NCBI GenBank assembly: GCA_946414595.1
Contig: CAMKPE010000011.1
Span: forward strand, 1-48,436
DNA: 48,436 nt
Source: an uncultured Clostridium sp.
GTDB taxonomy: Bacteria > Bacillota_I > Bacilli_A > RF39 > UBA660
Direction of reading: 5' to 3'
The position numbers and the translations under genes were made by a program. Positions 1 to 8,060 of this stretch are shown here, one piece after another. The notes under the pieces were generated by a model. That model had not been told where the DNA came from, ran no database searches, and was given only the letters and a program-made list of their open reading frames with translations. The first letter of the stretch is position 1. The number at the start of each line of letters is the position of its first letter.

Positions 1-230
1 GTTGTGTTATATTTTATTTAGCAATTGAGAAAATCTCAATTCATAGATTTGTGCCAATTTTTCGTAAACACGTTAAATTGAGGCCCCATATGAATATAAA
101 TTGCGGTGTCAAATGACATCGTAATTTTATTAAGTTTTTATCTTTCATTATATTACCAATGTTTACTACAAGGCTACTTTAAATGAAGTAATATCAACAT
201 TAGAAAACAGTTTATATTTTAAATAATAAG
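1..230. other. Leader stretch with no recognised gene
   Basis: I recognise no protein or RNA family here. The plus strand has a short open frame to a TGA at 111-113 that could be the tail of a gene starting outside the window, but its codon use is unlike the neighbours. A short inverted repeat (AATTGAG/CTCAATT) lies near 23-41. Because an intrinsic terminator follows at 231-257, this stretch is probably the 3' part of a plus-strand transcript, either a gene end or a non-coding RNA. Confidence 0.3.
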
Positions 231-257
231 AACTCGAATATATTTCGAGTTTTTTTA
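231..257 (+). terminator. Intrinsic terminator upstream of alr
   Basis: Eight-base-pair stem AACTCGAA/TTCGAGTT with a five-base loop, followed by a run of T. It ends whatever is transcribed from the left edge and separates it from alr. Confidence 0.85.
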
Positions 258-294
258 TTTTAATAAATATATTATAATGATAATGGTGATATGA

Positions 295-1362
295 ATGAGA
301 AGGACTATACTCGAAGTAAGTAAAAGTACTTTTTTAAATAATATAGACAAGATTAAAGAGTATGTAGGTAACAAAGAAATAATGCCTGTTATTAAGGCTA
401 ATGCTTATGGAACATACTTAAATAAGGATTTAGATATCTTAAATAAATTTAAAATAGTAGCAGTAGCTTTAGTTGAAGAAGCTATTGAATTAAGAGAGTT
501 AGGTTATAAAAAAGAAATATTTGTACTTAATCAACCATCTATTAATGATATAAAAGATATTATTAAATATAAATTAACTATTGGATTAAGTTCAAAAGAA
601 TTCTTAGATGAAGTATTAGATAAAAAGATTAAGGTTCATTTAGAAATAGAAACAGGAATGAATAGAACTGGTATTAAATTAATTGATTTAGAAAAGTTTA
701 TTAAAAAGATTAAGAAATCTAAATTAATAGTAGAAGGAATATATACACATTTATCAAGTGCAGATTATGATAAGAAATATACTTTATCTCAATTAAATAC
801 TTTTTGTATTGCAACTGATGTAGTTAAAGAATATTTTGATATTAAATATATTCATTCACTTGCATCTAATGGAATTATTAATTACTTAGATGATTTAACT
901 AATTTAGTGCGTCCTGGAATTATAATGTATGGCTACGAGTCATTTAAAAGATCAAGTAATATTATTGATGTAGAACCAGTATGTAAATTAAAGACAGAGA
1001 TTACTTTTATTAAAGAAATAGATAAAGGTGAAAAAGTTAGTTATTCACAAAAGTTTATTGCATCTAAAAAGATGAAAGTAGCAACAATTCCAATTGGGTA
1101 TGCTGATGGATTAAGAAGAGAACTATTTGATAAAGGTGAAGTAGTTATTAATAAAAAGAAAGCAAAGATTATTGGAACAATATGTATGGATAGTTGTATG
1201 GTAGATGTTACTGATATAAAAAATGTAAAAGTAGGAGATACTGTATATATTTGGGATAATGAAATAATTACAGTAGATGAAATAGCAGAACATTGTAATA
1301 CAATTAACTATGAAATATTAAGTACAATTTCACCACGTGTACCAAGAGTATTTGTAAAGTAG
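295..1362 (+). CDS. alr: Alanine racemase
   Basis: PLP-dependent enzyme that interconverts L- and D-alanine in the cytoplasm and supplies D-Ala for peptidoglycan (and teichoic acid D-alanylation where present). The N-terminal TIM barrel carries the PLP lysine in KANAYG (Lys34). The second catalytic base is the Tyr of VSYSQKF (Tyr250), just before the conserved IPIGYADG at 265-272. The family signatures HSLASNG, RPGI and ICMDS are all present. At 355 aa it is slightly short for the family but complete. A TATAAT box lies at 273-278 and a GGTGAT ribosome site precedes the ATG. It is followed after 12 bases by a prenyl synthase gene, so the two are probably co-transcribed. Confidence 0.95.
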   Translation: MRRTILEVSKSTFLNNIDKIKEYVGNKEIMPVIKANAYGTYLNKDLDILNKFKIVAVALVEEAIELRELGYKKEIFVLNQPSINDIKDIIKYKLTIGLSSKEFLDEVLDKKIKVHLEIETGMNRTGIKLIDLEKFIKKIKKSKLIVEGIYTHLSSADYDKKYTLSQLNTFCIATDVVKEYFDIKYIHSLASNGIINYLDDLTNLVRPGIIMYGYESFKRSSNIIDVEPVCKLKTEITFIKEIDKGEKVSYSQKFIASKKMKVATIPIGYADGLRRELFDKGEVVINKKKAKIIGTICMDSCMVDVTDIKNVKVGDTVYIWDNEIITVDEIAEHCNTINYEILSTISPRVPRVFVK

Positions 1363-1374
1363 AAAGAGGTTTTA

Positions 1375-2439
1375 ATGGATAATTTAGAAGTATTTAACAA
1401 TTATTATAAAAAAATAGCATTTGAATTAAATAACTATTTAAAGAATTATAATGAATCTTTAATAAGTGAAAAGACTGGTTATTTAAAAGATAATTTAGAT
1501 TACTTTGTTAATTTAAATTCTGATGGAAAACTAGTAAGAGGATTCTTGATAACTTTGGGATACAAAATGCTTAAAGAAAATGTTGATTATAGCTATAATC
1601 TTGCACTAGCATACGAATTATTACAAACTTCAATACTTGTACATGATGATATTATTGATAATGATAATTTAAGAAGAGGAAAAGATACAATTCATTTTGC
1701 TAATTATAAGAAGTATAAAGACTATGATGAGAAGGATGCTAAAAAGACTTCTGAATCAATTGCAATATGTATGGGAGATTATGGTTTTTATAAAGCAGAT
1801 CAATTAATAATGGATAATTATCATAATGATCCAAATTTCTATAAAGTATTTAGATATTATAATGATGTTATATTAAAAACTGTTGAAGGAGAACTTACTG
1901 ATGTAGTGCTTTCTTTTGATGGTAAATATAATCTTGTTAGTGATATAGAAGATAAAGTAATGCTTGTTTATAAATTGAAAACTGCATACTATACAATAAT
2001 TGGACCTTTAACACTTGGATTAATTCTTGGTGGAATAGAAGAAGATAAGTTAGAATCAATTAAACAGTTTGGCGAAAAAGTAGGAGTAGCTTTCCAAATA
2101 CAAGATGATATCTTAGGTATATATAGTGATATGGGAAAAGTTATTGGATCAGATATAAAAGAATTTAAACAAACATTACTATATAGTTATGTAATGAATG
2201 ATAATAACTACAAAGATGAATTATTAAAATATTATGGAAAAGAAGATTTAACTGAATATGATATAAATGAAACAAGAAGAATCTTTAATGATTCAGGCGC
2301 ACTTAGATATGCAACTGACTTGATGAATAAACTATATGATGAAGCATTAGAAATAATTGAAGATAATTCTTGGATTAAAGAAGAAGATAAATCTATTATC
2401 TATGGATTTGTTGAATATTTAAGAAAAAGAGGAAAATAA
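1375..2439 (+). CDS. Polyprenyl diphosphate synthase family protein
   Basis: Trans-isoprenyl diphosphate synthase that condenses isopentenyl diphosphate with an allylic primer. The first Asp-rich motif is DDIID (91-95), followed by LRRG. The second is QDDILG (243-248), followed by GSDIKEFKQTLL. The last Asp of the second DDxxD is Gly, a pattern also known from some GGPP-synthase-like members. Product chain length cannot be read from the sequence, so undecaprenyl-type, quinone-type or geranylgeranyl-type products all remain possible. The ATG sits 12 bases after alr with an AAAGAGG ribosome site, consistent with an operon supplying cell-wall precursors. Confidence 0.88.
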   Translation: MDNLEVFNNYYKKIAFELNNYLKNYNESLISEKTGYLKDNLDYFVNLNSDGKLVRGFLITLGYKMLKENVDYSYNLALAYELLQTSILVHDDIIDNDNLRRGKDTIHFANYKKYKDYDEKDAKKTSESIAICMGDYGFYKADQLIMDNYHNDPNFYKVFRYYNDVILKTVEGELTDVVLSFDGKYNLVSDIEDKVMLVYKLKTAYYTIIGPLTLGLILGGIEEDKLESIKQFGEKVGVAFQIQDDILGIYSDMGKVIGSDIKEFKQTLLYSYVMNDNNYKDELLKYYGKEDLTEYDINETRRIFNDSGALRYATDLMNKLYDEALEIIEDNSWIKEEDKSIIYGFVEYLRKRGK

Positions 2440-2442
2440 AAA

Positions 2443-2456
2443 AGCTCTTAAGAGCT
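2443..2456 (-). terminator. Palindromic terminator between convergent genes
   Basis: Perfect 14-base palindrome AGCTCTTAAGAGCT. Read on the minus strand it is followed by TTTTTTATTTT, so it mainly terminates tspO, whose stop codon overlaps it. It may also stop the plus-strand prenyl synthase transcript, where the T-tract is weak. Confidence 0.7.
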
Positions 2457-2907
2457 AATTTAAAAAATATATTCCAATTGTTAAATAAGTAGCAAATATA
2501 ATCCAGATTGCATAGGGCACTAATAAATAAGTGCTCTTTTTTTCATATTTTTTATAATTATTCATAAGAAGAATTACTAATACATCTAGTAATATAATCC
2601 AGAATATTGCTAATAGTCTAAATTTAAATACAAAGAATATTACTGACCATAATAGATTAACTACTAATTGAGTGTAATAATTTATTGATGTATCTTCATT
2701 ATAAAGCTTCTTTCTAAATAAGAAATATGATATACCCATCAAGATATATATAATAGACCACATTACTGGAAATAACCATGAAGGTGGAGAAAAAGGTGGT
2801 CTTACTAAAGAATTATAATCAATAAAATCATTAGTTAAAAATCCAATTATACTTCCACTTATTATTGGTAATAATAAATAAAATGCATATTTAATTTTAT
2901 TATTCAT
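2455..2907 (-). CDS. tspO: TspO/MBR family tryptophan-rich sensory protein
   Basis: Small integral membrane protein of the translocator protein (peripheral benzodiazepine receptor) family; bacterial members bind porphyrins and are tied to stress or tetrapyrrole handling. The 150 aa form about five hydrophobic segments. Family signatures are the PPFSPPSW loop (37-44) followed by MWSIIYILMGISYFLF, NLLWS in the middle, and the C-terminal PYAIWIIFATYLTIGIY. An AGAAAGGA ribosome site lies upstream of the ATG on the minus strand. It stands alone, convergent with the alr operon. The ligand is not predictable from sequence. Confidence 0.9.
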   Translation of the reverse strand: MNNKIKYAFYLLLPIISGSIIGFLTNDFIDYNSLVRPPFSPPSWLFPVMWSIIYILMGISYFLFRKKLYNEDTSINYYTQLVVNLLWSVIFFVFKFRLLAIFWIILLDVLVILLMNNYKKYEKKSTYLLVPYAIWIIFATYLTIGIYFLN

Positions 2908-2962
2908 AACAAATCCTTTCTATTATTTAATATATGTAATTTTCTATAAATTAATATAAAAG

Positions 2963-2990
2963 TTGAAAAACCGCCAAAATATGATACAAA
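2963..2990 (+). promoter_or_regulatory. Predicted promoter for the 3168-3266 transcript
   Basis: TTGAAA, 16-base spacer, TACAAA with an upstream TG (extended -10). The -10 is imperfect at its last base. It points into the gap that ends at the 3265 terminator. Confidence 0.4.
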
Positions 2991-3167
2991 AACTAATAAT
3001 AAATGGGGTATGATTATAAAATTAAATAAAGTGAAACTCAAGAGTATTTTGAGACCTTAATGGAAGAAAGAAGAGAGCATTTAGAAAAGTATTAACACTT
3101 TAATGTTGAAAAATAAGCAAAACAGTGCTATTATGAAGGTGGAAAGCCAAAGAAAGGTGTGGAAAAT

Positions 3168-3266
3168 ATGTTAAAATTTTTATTCACAATTTTATATGTC
3201 ACATTTATTTGTAGTAGTTTATATAAATACAAATGTTTTCCACGTGCATGTTACGTAAGAAAATAG
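3168..3266 (+). CDS. Possible 32-aa hydrophobic small protein
   Basis: ATG preceded by AAAGGTG at a workable distance; the frame runs 32 codons to TAG. The first half is hydrophobic (MLKFLFTILYVTFIC) and could span a membrane. The second half is short, basic and contains two more cysteines. The stop codon touches the stem of an intrinsic terminator, the usual layout for a gene end in this genome. No family is recognised. It could instead be an RNA gene with a fortuitous frame. Confidence 0.35.
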   Translation: MLKFLFTILYVTFICSSLYKYKCFPRACYVRK

Positions 3267-3290
3267 AACTACTACTAAGTAGTTCTTTTA
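3265..3290 (+). terminator. Intrinsic terminator upstream of the ABC exporter
   Basis: Nine-base-pair stem AGAACTACT/AGTAGTTCT with loop ACTA, then TTTTATTTT. It separates the gap transcript from the ABC exporter gene. Confidence 0.8.
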
Positions 3291-3308
3291 TTTTAGTGAG
3301 GTGATAGA

Positions 3309-5036
3309 ATGAAGAAGAAAAAATCAAACATCAATATTATCTTTAGATATCTTAAAGATGAAAAACTTAGATTGTTCATTTATTGCTCATTAGTTATTCT
3401 TACATATATACCAGTGCTTCTAACTTCATTCTTATGGGGTTATGCAATAGAAGGATTAATTGAACAAGACTTCAATAAATTCCTTATATTCGTAATATGT
3501 AGAGAATCAACTCATATCTTATTTCATGCGATATTGTCTTTTCCAAGAGATTATTTATACAAGTATTTGGAAATTAAATTTACAAAGAACGTAATAAAAG
3601 ATATGTATAGCAAAATTCAAGATATGCCTGCAATCGCATTCGAAGAAGTAGGTGTAGGTGAGTTTATAAATAGATTAACAACAGATCCAGATAGAGTACT
3701 ACAATTACTTAGTAAACTAATGAAGATGAGCTGTAGAGCATTCGTAATAGTATTAATACTTATAATTGCCTTTACTTCATCAATCATACTAGGTATGGAG
3801 ATAGTAGTATTTGGAATAATCATGGGATTTATATCATATAAATTCTTTCCTAAAATTAAGAAAACACAAGAGCAAATTAAAAAAGAATCAGACTTACAAG
3901 TTAAGACAGCCACTGAAAACTTAACTGGAATAAGAGAAATAAAAGCTCTTGGAGTTAAAGAAAATATTAAGGATAGATTATTTGCAAATATAGATAGAGT
4001 ATTCATAAATGAGAGAAAAATGAACAACTATGAATTAATTTATTATAATTTGAATACTATTGTATATTTCATATTACAAGCAATGATCTTAATAACTGCA
4101 GGATACTTCGTATATAAAGGAACCTTAACATACGCATTATTCGTAGTAATTGAATCATATGTATGGAGAATAGATGACGTAGTAGAAAGTATAAGTGACT
4201 TTGGAATAAATTATAATAAAGTAAGAGTATCTTTAAAGAGAATAGATGATGTATTAAGTAACAGAGTTTATGAAGATGAAAAATTTGGAAATGTAGATAT
4301 TGAAAATCCAAAAGGAATTATCAAATTTGAAAATGTATCATTCAAATATAGAGAAGATGAAGAATATACATTAAAGAATTTTAATCTAAAGGTTGAACCA
4401 AATAAAAAAGTTGCCATAGTAGGAAGAAGTGGAAATGGTAAGAGTACAATCTTTAACTTGCTATTAAGATACTTTGATAGTAATGAAGGTAATATTTATT
4501 TAGATGATTGTAATATTAAAGACTTAACAGAAAAATCTTTAAGAAACAATATATCAATAATAAGACAAACACCATTCCTATTTAACTTAACAATTATGGA
4601 TAACTTTAGAATAGTTAAGAAAGATGTAACACTAGAAGAAGTAAGAAATGTGTGTAAAAGAGCATACATTGATGACTATATAATGTCGCTACCAAAACAA
4701 TATGAAACATTAATTGGAGAAGGTGGAGTTAACTTATCTGGTGGCCAAAAACAAAGAATTGCAATAGCAAGAACTTTATTAATAAATACAAAAGTAATAC
4801 TATTTGATGAAGCAACATCAGCACTTGATAATGAATCACAAGATTACATTAAAAAGACAATTGATGACTTAGTAAAAGATCATACAATAATAATCGTTGC
4901 TCACAGGCTTTCCACAATAGTAGATGCTGATATTATTAATGTAGTTGATAAAGGAAAACTTGTTGCAAGTGGAACTCATAAAGATTTACTTGAAAAATCA
5001 GAAACTTATAGACTACTATATAATAAAGAAGAATAA
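3309..5036 (+). CDS. ABC exporter half-transporter (fused permease and ATPase)
   Basis: Exporter-type ABC protein with an N-terminal transmembrane domain (about residues 15-305) and a C-terminal nucleotide-binding domain; it should work as a dimer. Motifs visible: Walker A GRSGNGKS (372-379), Q-loop Gln in SIIRQTPF (420), signature LSGGQ (476-480), Walker B VILFDE (496-501), D-loop SALD and switch His532. All catalytic residues are present, so the homodimer should have two working ATP sites. Only one half-transporter gene is present. It belongs to the MsbA/BmrA/lipid A-drug exporter class, but the substrate is not readable. The GTGAGGTGAT ribosome site is close to the ATG. It has its own terminator and is followed by a cell-wall carboxypeptidase gene. 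Confidence 0.88.
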   Translation: MKKKKSNINIIFRYLKDEKLRLFIYCSLVILTYIPVLLTSFLWGYAIEGLIEQDFNKFLIFVICRESTHILFHAILSFPRDYLYKYLEIKFTKNVIKDMYSKIQDMPAIAFEEVGVGEFINRLTTDPDRVLQLLSKLMKMSCRAFVIVLILIIAFTSSIILGMEIVVFGIIMGFISYKFFPKIKKTQEQIKKESDLQVKTATENLTGIREIKALGVKENIKDRLFANIDRVFINERKMNNYELIYYNLNTIVYFILQAMILITAGYFVYKGTLTYALFVVIESYVWRIDDVVESISDFGINYNKVRVSLKRIDDVLSNRVYEDEKFGNVDIENPKGIIKFENVSFKYREDEEYTLKNFNLKVEPNKKVAIVGRSGNGKSTIFNLLLRYFDSNEGNIYLDDCNIKDLTEKSLRNNISIIRQTPFLFNLTIMDNFRIVKKDVTLEEVRNVCKRAYIDDYIMSLPKQYETLIGEGGVNLSGGQKQRIAIARTLLINTKVILFDEATSALDNESQDYIKKTIDDLVKDHTIIIVAHRLSTIVDADIINVVDKGKLVASGTHKDLLEKSETYRLLYNKEE

Positions 5037-5060
5037 GAAGTGAAAACTTCTTATTTTTTT
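5034..5060 (+). terminator. Intrinsic terminator of the ABC exporter gene
   Basis: Stem TAAGAAGT/ACTTCTTA with a GAAA tetraloop, then TTTTTTT. The extended -10 of the next gene (TGTTATAAT, ending at 5068) follows directly. Confidence 0.85.
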
Positions 5061-5095
5061 GTTATAATGTATATAGGATAATGTTGGAGCAAAAA

Positions 5096-6190
5096 ATGAA
5101 AAAGAAACATAAAAAAGTAAAAAAACTAAATTATAAAAACATTGTAATAGTAATTATATTATCAATATTTGTTATTGTTTCTGCATGCCAATTCAATAAA
5201 TACATGGCAGTAAGAAGAAAAGGTTATTCAGTTAAATCATCAATTAAGATAAATAAATTAGGTATTAAAAGTGAGGTATTAGATAAAGATTATTCACAAC
5301 TAGTTGATGAATTAGTACATGATAATAATTTAGTAATAGAGAATTTAGATAAATATTATTTAATAGATTATTATGCACAAGAATCTTTTGGAATTAATGT
5401 TAACAAATTATTAGAAATGAAATATACTCCAGAACAGATAAATATTATTAATAAAAAGAATGATAAAAAATTAGTAGAAGTATTAAAGAATAGATATATT
5501 AGTGATATAGAAAAATATATTGAATATGATTTCTTTAAGCTAGATAAACTTGATCGTTATATTTCATATAACAAAGGTGATTATAAAGATGCAGTTATTA
5601 AAGTAAATATTGGACTAGATAAAGAATTCTATACTGATCCTAATATAGTAAGTGAATATAGCACTACAATGCTTGTTAATACTTACAATAAATTAGATGA
5701 GAATTTTGTCCCTGAACTAGTTAAGATGGATAAATGTTCAGAAGGGGAAAACTACTTATCTAAAGAAGCTAAAGAAGCTTTTGATAAGATGTGTGATGCA
5801 TCAACAGAAGCGGGATTACATCTTGGTACAACTTCATCTTATAGAAGTTATAAAGACCAACAAGATGTTTATAATTACTATTTAAAAGTTAATGGTCAAG
5901 ACTATGTTAATAAATATGTTGCAAAGCCTGGATTTTCTGAGCATCAAACAGGACTTGCACTAGATGTTAAATCAGTATATGCAAGCCCATTTAAAACTAC
6001 TAAAGAGTATACTTGGATGATCAATAATTCTTATAAATATGGATTTATATTGAGATATCCTGATAACACAAAAGACATAACAGGATACAACAGTGAATCA
6101 TGGCATTTTAGATATGTTGGAGTAGAGATTGCGACATATATTCACGAAAATAATTTGACATATGACGAATATTTTGCAATTTTTATGTAA
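5096..6190 (+). CDS. VanY-type D-alanyl-D-alanine carboxypeptidase, membrane-anchored
   Basis: Zinc peptidase that trims the terminal D-Ala from peptidoglycan stems outside the cell. The C-terminal third carries the VanY/DacB signature: SSYRSYKDQ, SEHQTGLALD (zinc His and Asp) and ESWHFRYVG (catalytic Glu and last zinc His). A basic N-terminus and one hydrophobic segment precede VSAC, so it may be a lipoprotein cleaved at that Cys or simply a single-pass anchor. About 200 residues without a recognised domain lie between anchor and enzyme. I chose ATG 5096 because GGAG lies 6-9 bases upstream; an ATG at 5081 is in frame but sits almost on the predicted transcription start. D,D-carboxypeptidase activity is more likely than vancomycin resistance because no vanHAX genes are nearby. 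Confidence 0.88.
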   Translation: MKKKHKKVKKLNYKNIVIVIILSIFVIVSACQFNKYMAVRRKGYSVKSSIKINKLGIKSEVLDKDYSQLVDELVHDNNLVIENLDKYYLIDYYAQESFGINVNKLLEMKYTPEQINIINKKNDKKLVEVLKNRYISDIEKYIEYDFFKLDKLDRYISYNKGDYKDAVIKVNIGLDKEFYTDPNIVSEYSTTMLVNTYNKLDENFVPELVKMDKCSEGENYLSKEAKEAFDKMCDASTEAGLHLGTTSSYRSYKDQQDVYNYYLKVNGQDYVNKYVAKPGFSEHQTGLALDVKSVYASPFKTTKEYTWMINNSYKYGFILRYPDNTKDITGYNSESWHFRYVGVEIATYIHENNLTYDEYFAIFM

Positions 6191-6207
6191 AGTTACTTTA
6201 TACTTGT

Positions 6208-6236
6208 TTGACTTGACTTAACAAATGAATTAATAT
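6208..6236 (+). promoter_or_regulatory. Predicted promoter of the WXG100/esterase cluster
   Basis: TTGACT (6208-6213), 17-base spacer, TAATAT (6231-6236). A second overlapping TTGACT begins at 6213. It drives the cluster that begins at 6253. Confidence 0.6.
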
Positions 6237-6252
6237 ATAAGTAGGTGATAAT

Positions 6253-7437
6253 ATGAATGATACTATTTTGGAAAGAAAAATTAAAGAAACTACACCAGAG
6301 AAAGATTTAAATACAGGATACGGATTTGCACTTGATGATGCTAGTGCTCTAAGCGAATTATCAGATCAAACAATAGAAGTAGATCCAGATAATATTAGAG
6401 ATATTTGTACAACTTGGAGTAATAAAGTTGCATCAGCAAATATAAGTTCAATTAATGTTGAATCAGCTTTCCAACCATTAACAAATGTTGGAGTTGCAAC
6501 AGCATACATTCCAAGTTTAAAAAATGCCCTTGAAAAGGTAGAAGGAATGCTTTTGTCAGTTAGTAACTATGTAAAAACAGCAGCTGATGAACAAGAAGAA
6601 GTTGATACCGATTCTAGTAACAAAGAAAAGAAATATAGCAATAGAGATTCAGATGGTACAGGTAATAGAAATAATAACAATAACCATAATAACAACAATA
6701 ACAATAATGGCGATCCTGTATCAACAGAACCACCAACAGTTGCAGATACTGATGTAGATAATACAAAAGAAGATATTGATATTAATACAGTAATGAGTGA
6801 TATCAATAAGTTAACTTATGAATCATATCTAAAATTCATGACAGCTTTAGGAACAATAACTGGAGGAAAATTAACAGAGTACTTAACTACAAAAGAATAT
6901 GCAGAAACACTTAAGAACTTAATCTTAAATTCTCCTGAAATTCCAGATAGTTTCAAAGCAACAGTAAAAGATATGAATGCAGTAGATGTTCAAACATTAT
7001 TACAACAAATTTTATCTAATAAAGATAATATAACTGATACAAATAAAAACATTATTAAGAACTATGTTGAATCTAAGAATGGACAAGCTGAAATAACTGC
7101 TGCAGCAAAAGGAAAAGGATTCTATGATGATGTTGATGTTATTTATAATGAAATGAATACAATAATGTCAAAAGATGAAAAATTATCAGATCTATTACTT
7201 GAAGTATATGATGGTGGTACTGATGTATCAGATGAAACAATGGATTTCTTAAGAGCTTCAGTAGATGAGTTAGCAAAAGAAAATAATATGACATATAACG
7301 AATTATTATCAGGAACTAACGAAGGATTAATAAGAGATAAAATGGAATCTCTATCTAAGTCATTATCATATTTAAGAACTGTAAGTACATTAGATAGTAG
7401 TATTTCAAGTCAAATATATAATGTTGTAATTGGGTAG
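6253..7437 (+). CDS. Helical WXG-like protein with Asn-rich linker, putative T7SS substrate
   Basis: No named family is recognised with certainty. The N-terminal 115 residues look like a helical hairpin of the WXG100/ESAT-6 size class, without a clear W-x-G. A charged and Asn-rich low-complexity linker follows (about 116-165, with runs of Asn at 138-153), then a second all-helical region to residue 394. There is no signal peptide or membrane segment. It is the first gene after the 6208 promoter, with AGGTGATAAT before its ATG, and is followed after 8 bases by a WXG100 gene. Position and architecture suggest a type VII secretion substrate or partner; this is inference from context. Confidence 0.55.
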   Translation: MNDTILERKIKETTPEKDLNTGYGFALDDASALSELSDQTIEVDPDNIRDICTTWSNKVASANISSINVESAFQPLTNVGVATAYIPSLKNALEKVEGMLLSVSNYVKTAADEQEEVDTDSSNKEKKYSNRDSDGTGNRNNNNNHNNNNNNNGDPVSTEPPTVADTDVDNTKEDIDINTVMSDINKLTYESYLKFMTALGTITGGKLTEYLTTKEYAETLKNLILNSPEIPDSFKATVKDMNAVDVQTLLQQILSNKDNITDTNKNIIKNYVESKNGQAEITAAAKGKGFYDDVDVIYNEMNTIMSKDEKLSDLLLEVYDGGTDVSDETMDFLRASVDELAKENNMTYNELLSGTNEGLIRDKMESLSKSLSYLRTVSTLDSSISSQIYNVVIG

Positions 7438-7445
7438 GTGTTGAA

Positions 7446-7772
7446 ATGAGTAATAGAATTAAAATCAATCCAAGAAGAGTATATGAAACAGGAATGAAAT
7501 ATCATGAGTGCTCAGATAGAGTAACAAGTGATAAAGCACAATTAAATGGGATCAAAGAAAATCTTGCATCAATATGGACTGGAGAAGATAGCCATAACTT
7601 TGGAGTATCTTTCCAAACTCATATAGATAAGTTAGATGTAATAATAGATTTCTTGGAAGAAAAAAGTCAATTATTAAAAGAAAATGCATTAAATCATAAT
7701 ACATCTGATAATAACTTTAAAACTAAAATGGAAAGAAGTGATATAGATGAGCAACTTAAAACTAGATTATAG
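7446..7772 (+). CDS. WXG100 family protein
   Basis: 108-aa helical protein of the WXG100 (ESAT-6/EsxA-like) class. Two helices flank a turn with Trp44-Thr-Gly46 in ASIWTGEDS, the family's W-x-G motif. It has no signal peptide, as expected for substrates of the type VII (Ess/Yuk) secretion system, which are exported as folded helical-hairpin dimers. The next gene starts inside its 3' end (26-base overlap), so the two are probably translated together and may form a heterodimer. The last 25 residues are highly charged. No secretion ATPase gene lies in the window. Confidence 0.72.
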   Translation: MSNRIKINPRRVYETGMKYHECSDRVTSDKAQLNGIKENLASIWTGEDSHNFGVSFQTHIDKLDVIIDFLEEKSQLLKENALNHNTSDNNFKTKMERSDIDEQLKTRL

Positions 7773-8046
7773 TGCATTAAATACAGAAACAAATAATTTA
7801 AAAAATGTTAAAAGTGATTTAGATGAAGTGTTCGACTATATAGAACAAAACACTGAAATGTTAAGAGATTATTGGGAATCAAAGACTTCTAGAGAAGTAT
7901 TTGAAAGTTTTGAATCTTTTTATAATTATGTAACTGGATTAAGAACAGATTTACAAACAGATATTAATTTCTTACAAGGAAAAGTATATGCTGCTTATAC
8001 AGGAGCTAATACTACAATAGATACGCAAGTAGAGGATAAAATGTAA
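7747..8046 (+). CDS. WXG100-like protein with W-E-S turn
   Basis: 99-aa helical protein of WXG100 size. The turn reads DYWESKTSREVF: Trp43 is kept but the Gly of W-x-G is Ser45. The second helix carries regularly spaced aromatic and hydrophobic residues. It starts inside the preceding WXG100 gene, 26 bases before that gene's stop, with AAGTGAT as ribosome site. This is the usual arrangement of paired Esx-type partners. It is followed by the first of three tandem N-module/esterase genes, for which it may act as partner or chaperone (inference). Confidence 0.65.
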   Translation: MSNLKLDYSALNTETNNLKNVKSDLDEVFDYIEQNTEMLRDYWESKTSREVFESFESFYNYVTGLRTDLQTDINFLQGKVYAAYTGANTTIDTQVEDKM

Positions 8047-8060
8047 TTGGAGGGGAGACC

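Larger units (their letters stand above)
2908..3308. other. 400-base gap with its own promoter-like and terminator signals
   Basis: Plus-strand TTGAAA (2963-2968), a 16-base spacer and an extended -10 TGATACAAA (2983-2990) suggest a promoter. A terminator closes the region at 3265-3290. Between them lie a possible 32-codon gene (listed separately), a tiny 8-codon frame near 3004 and a CTCAA/TTGAG hairpin. The transcript could be a small mRNA or a regulatory RNA; no known RNA family was recognised. Confidence 0.4.

Noticed and set aside
3..113. Open frame to TGA on the plus strand at the left edge
   Set aside because: Too short to judge, contains codons rare in this window, and resembles no family I know; kept only as a possibility in the unassigned stretch.
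3617..4311. Antisense open frames inside the ABC exporter, and similar shadow frames elsewhere
   Set aside because: They mirror the codon pattern of the real gene on the other strand and have no ribosome site or family match.
5096..6190. Vancomycin resistance locus
   Set aside because: A VanY-type domain alone is common in wall metabolism; no vanH, ligase or vanX is present.
6690..6712. AAC/AAT trinucleotide run as a functional repeat
   Set aside because: It encodes the Asn-rich linker in frame and is ordinary low-complexity coding sequence.
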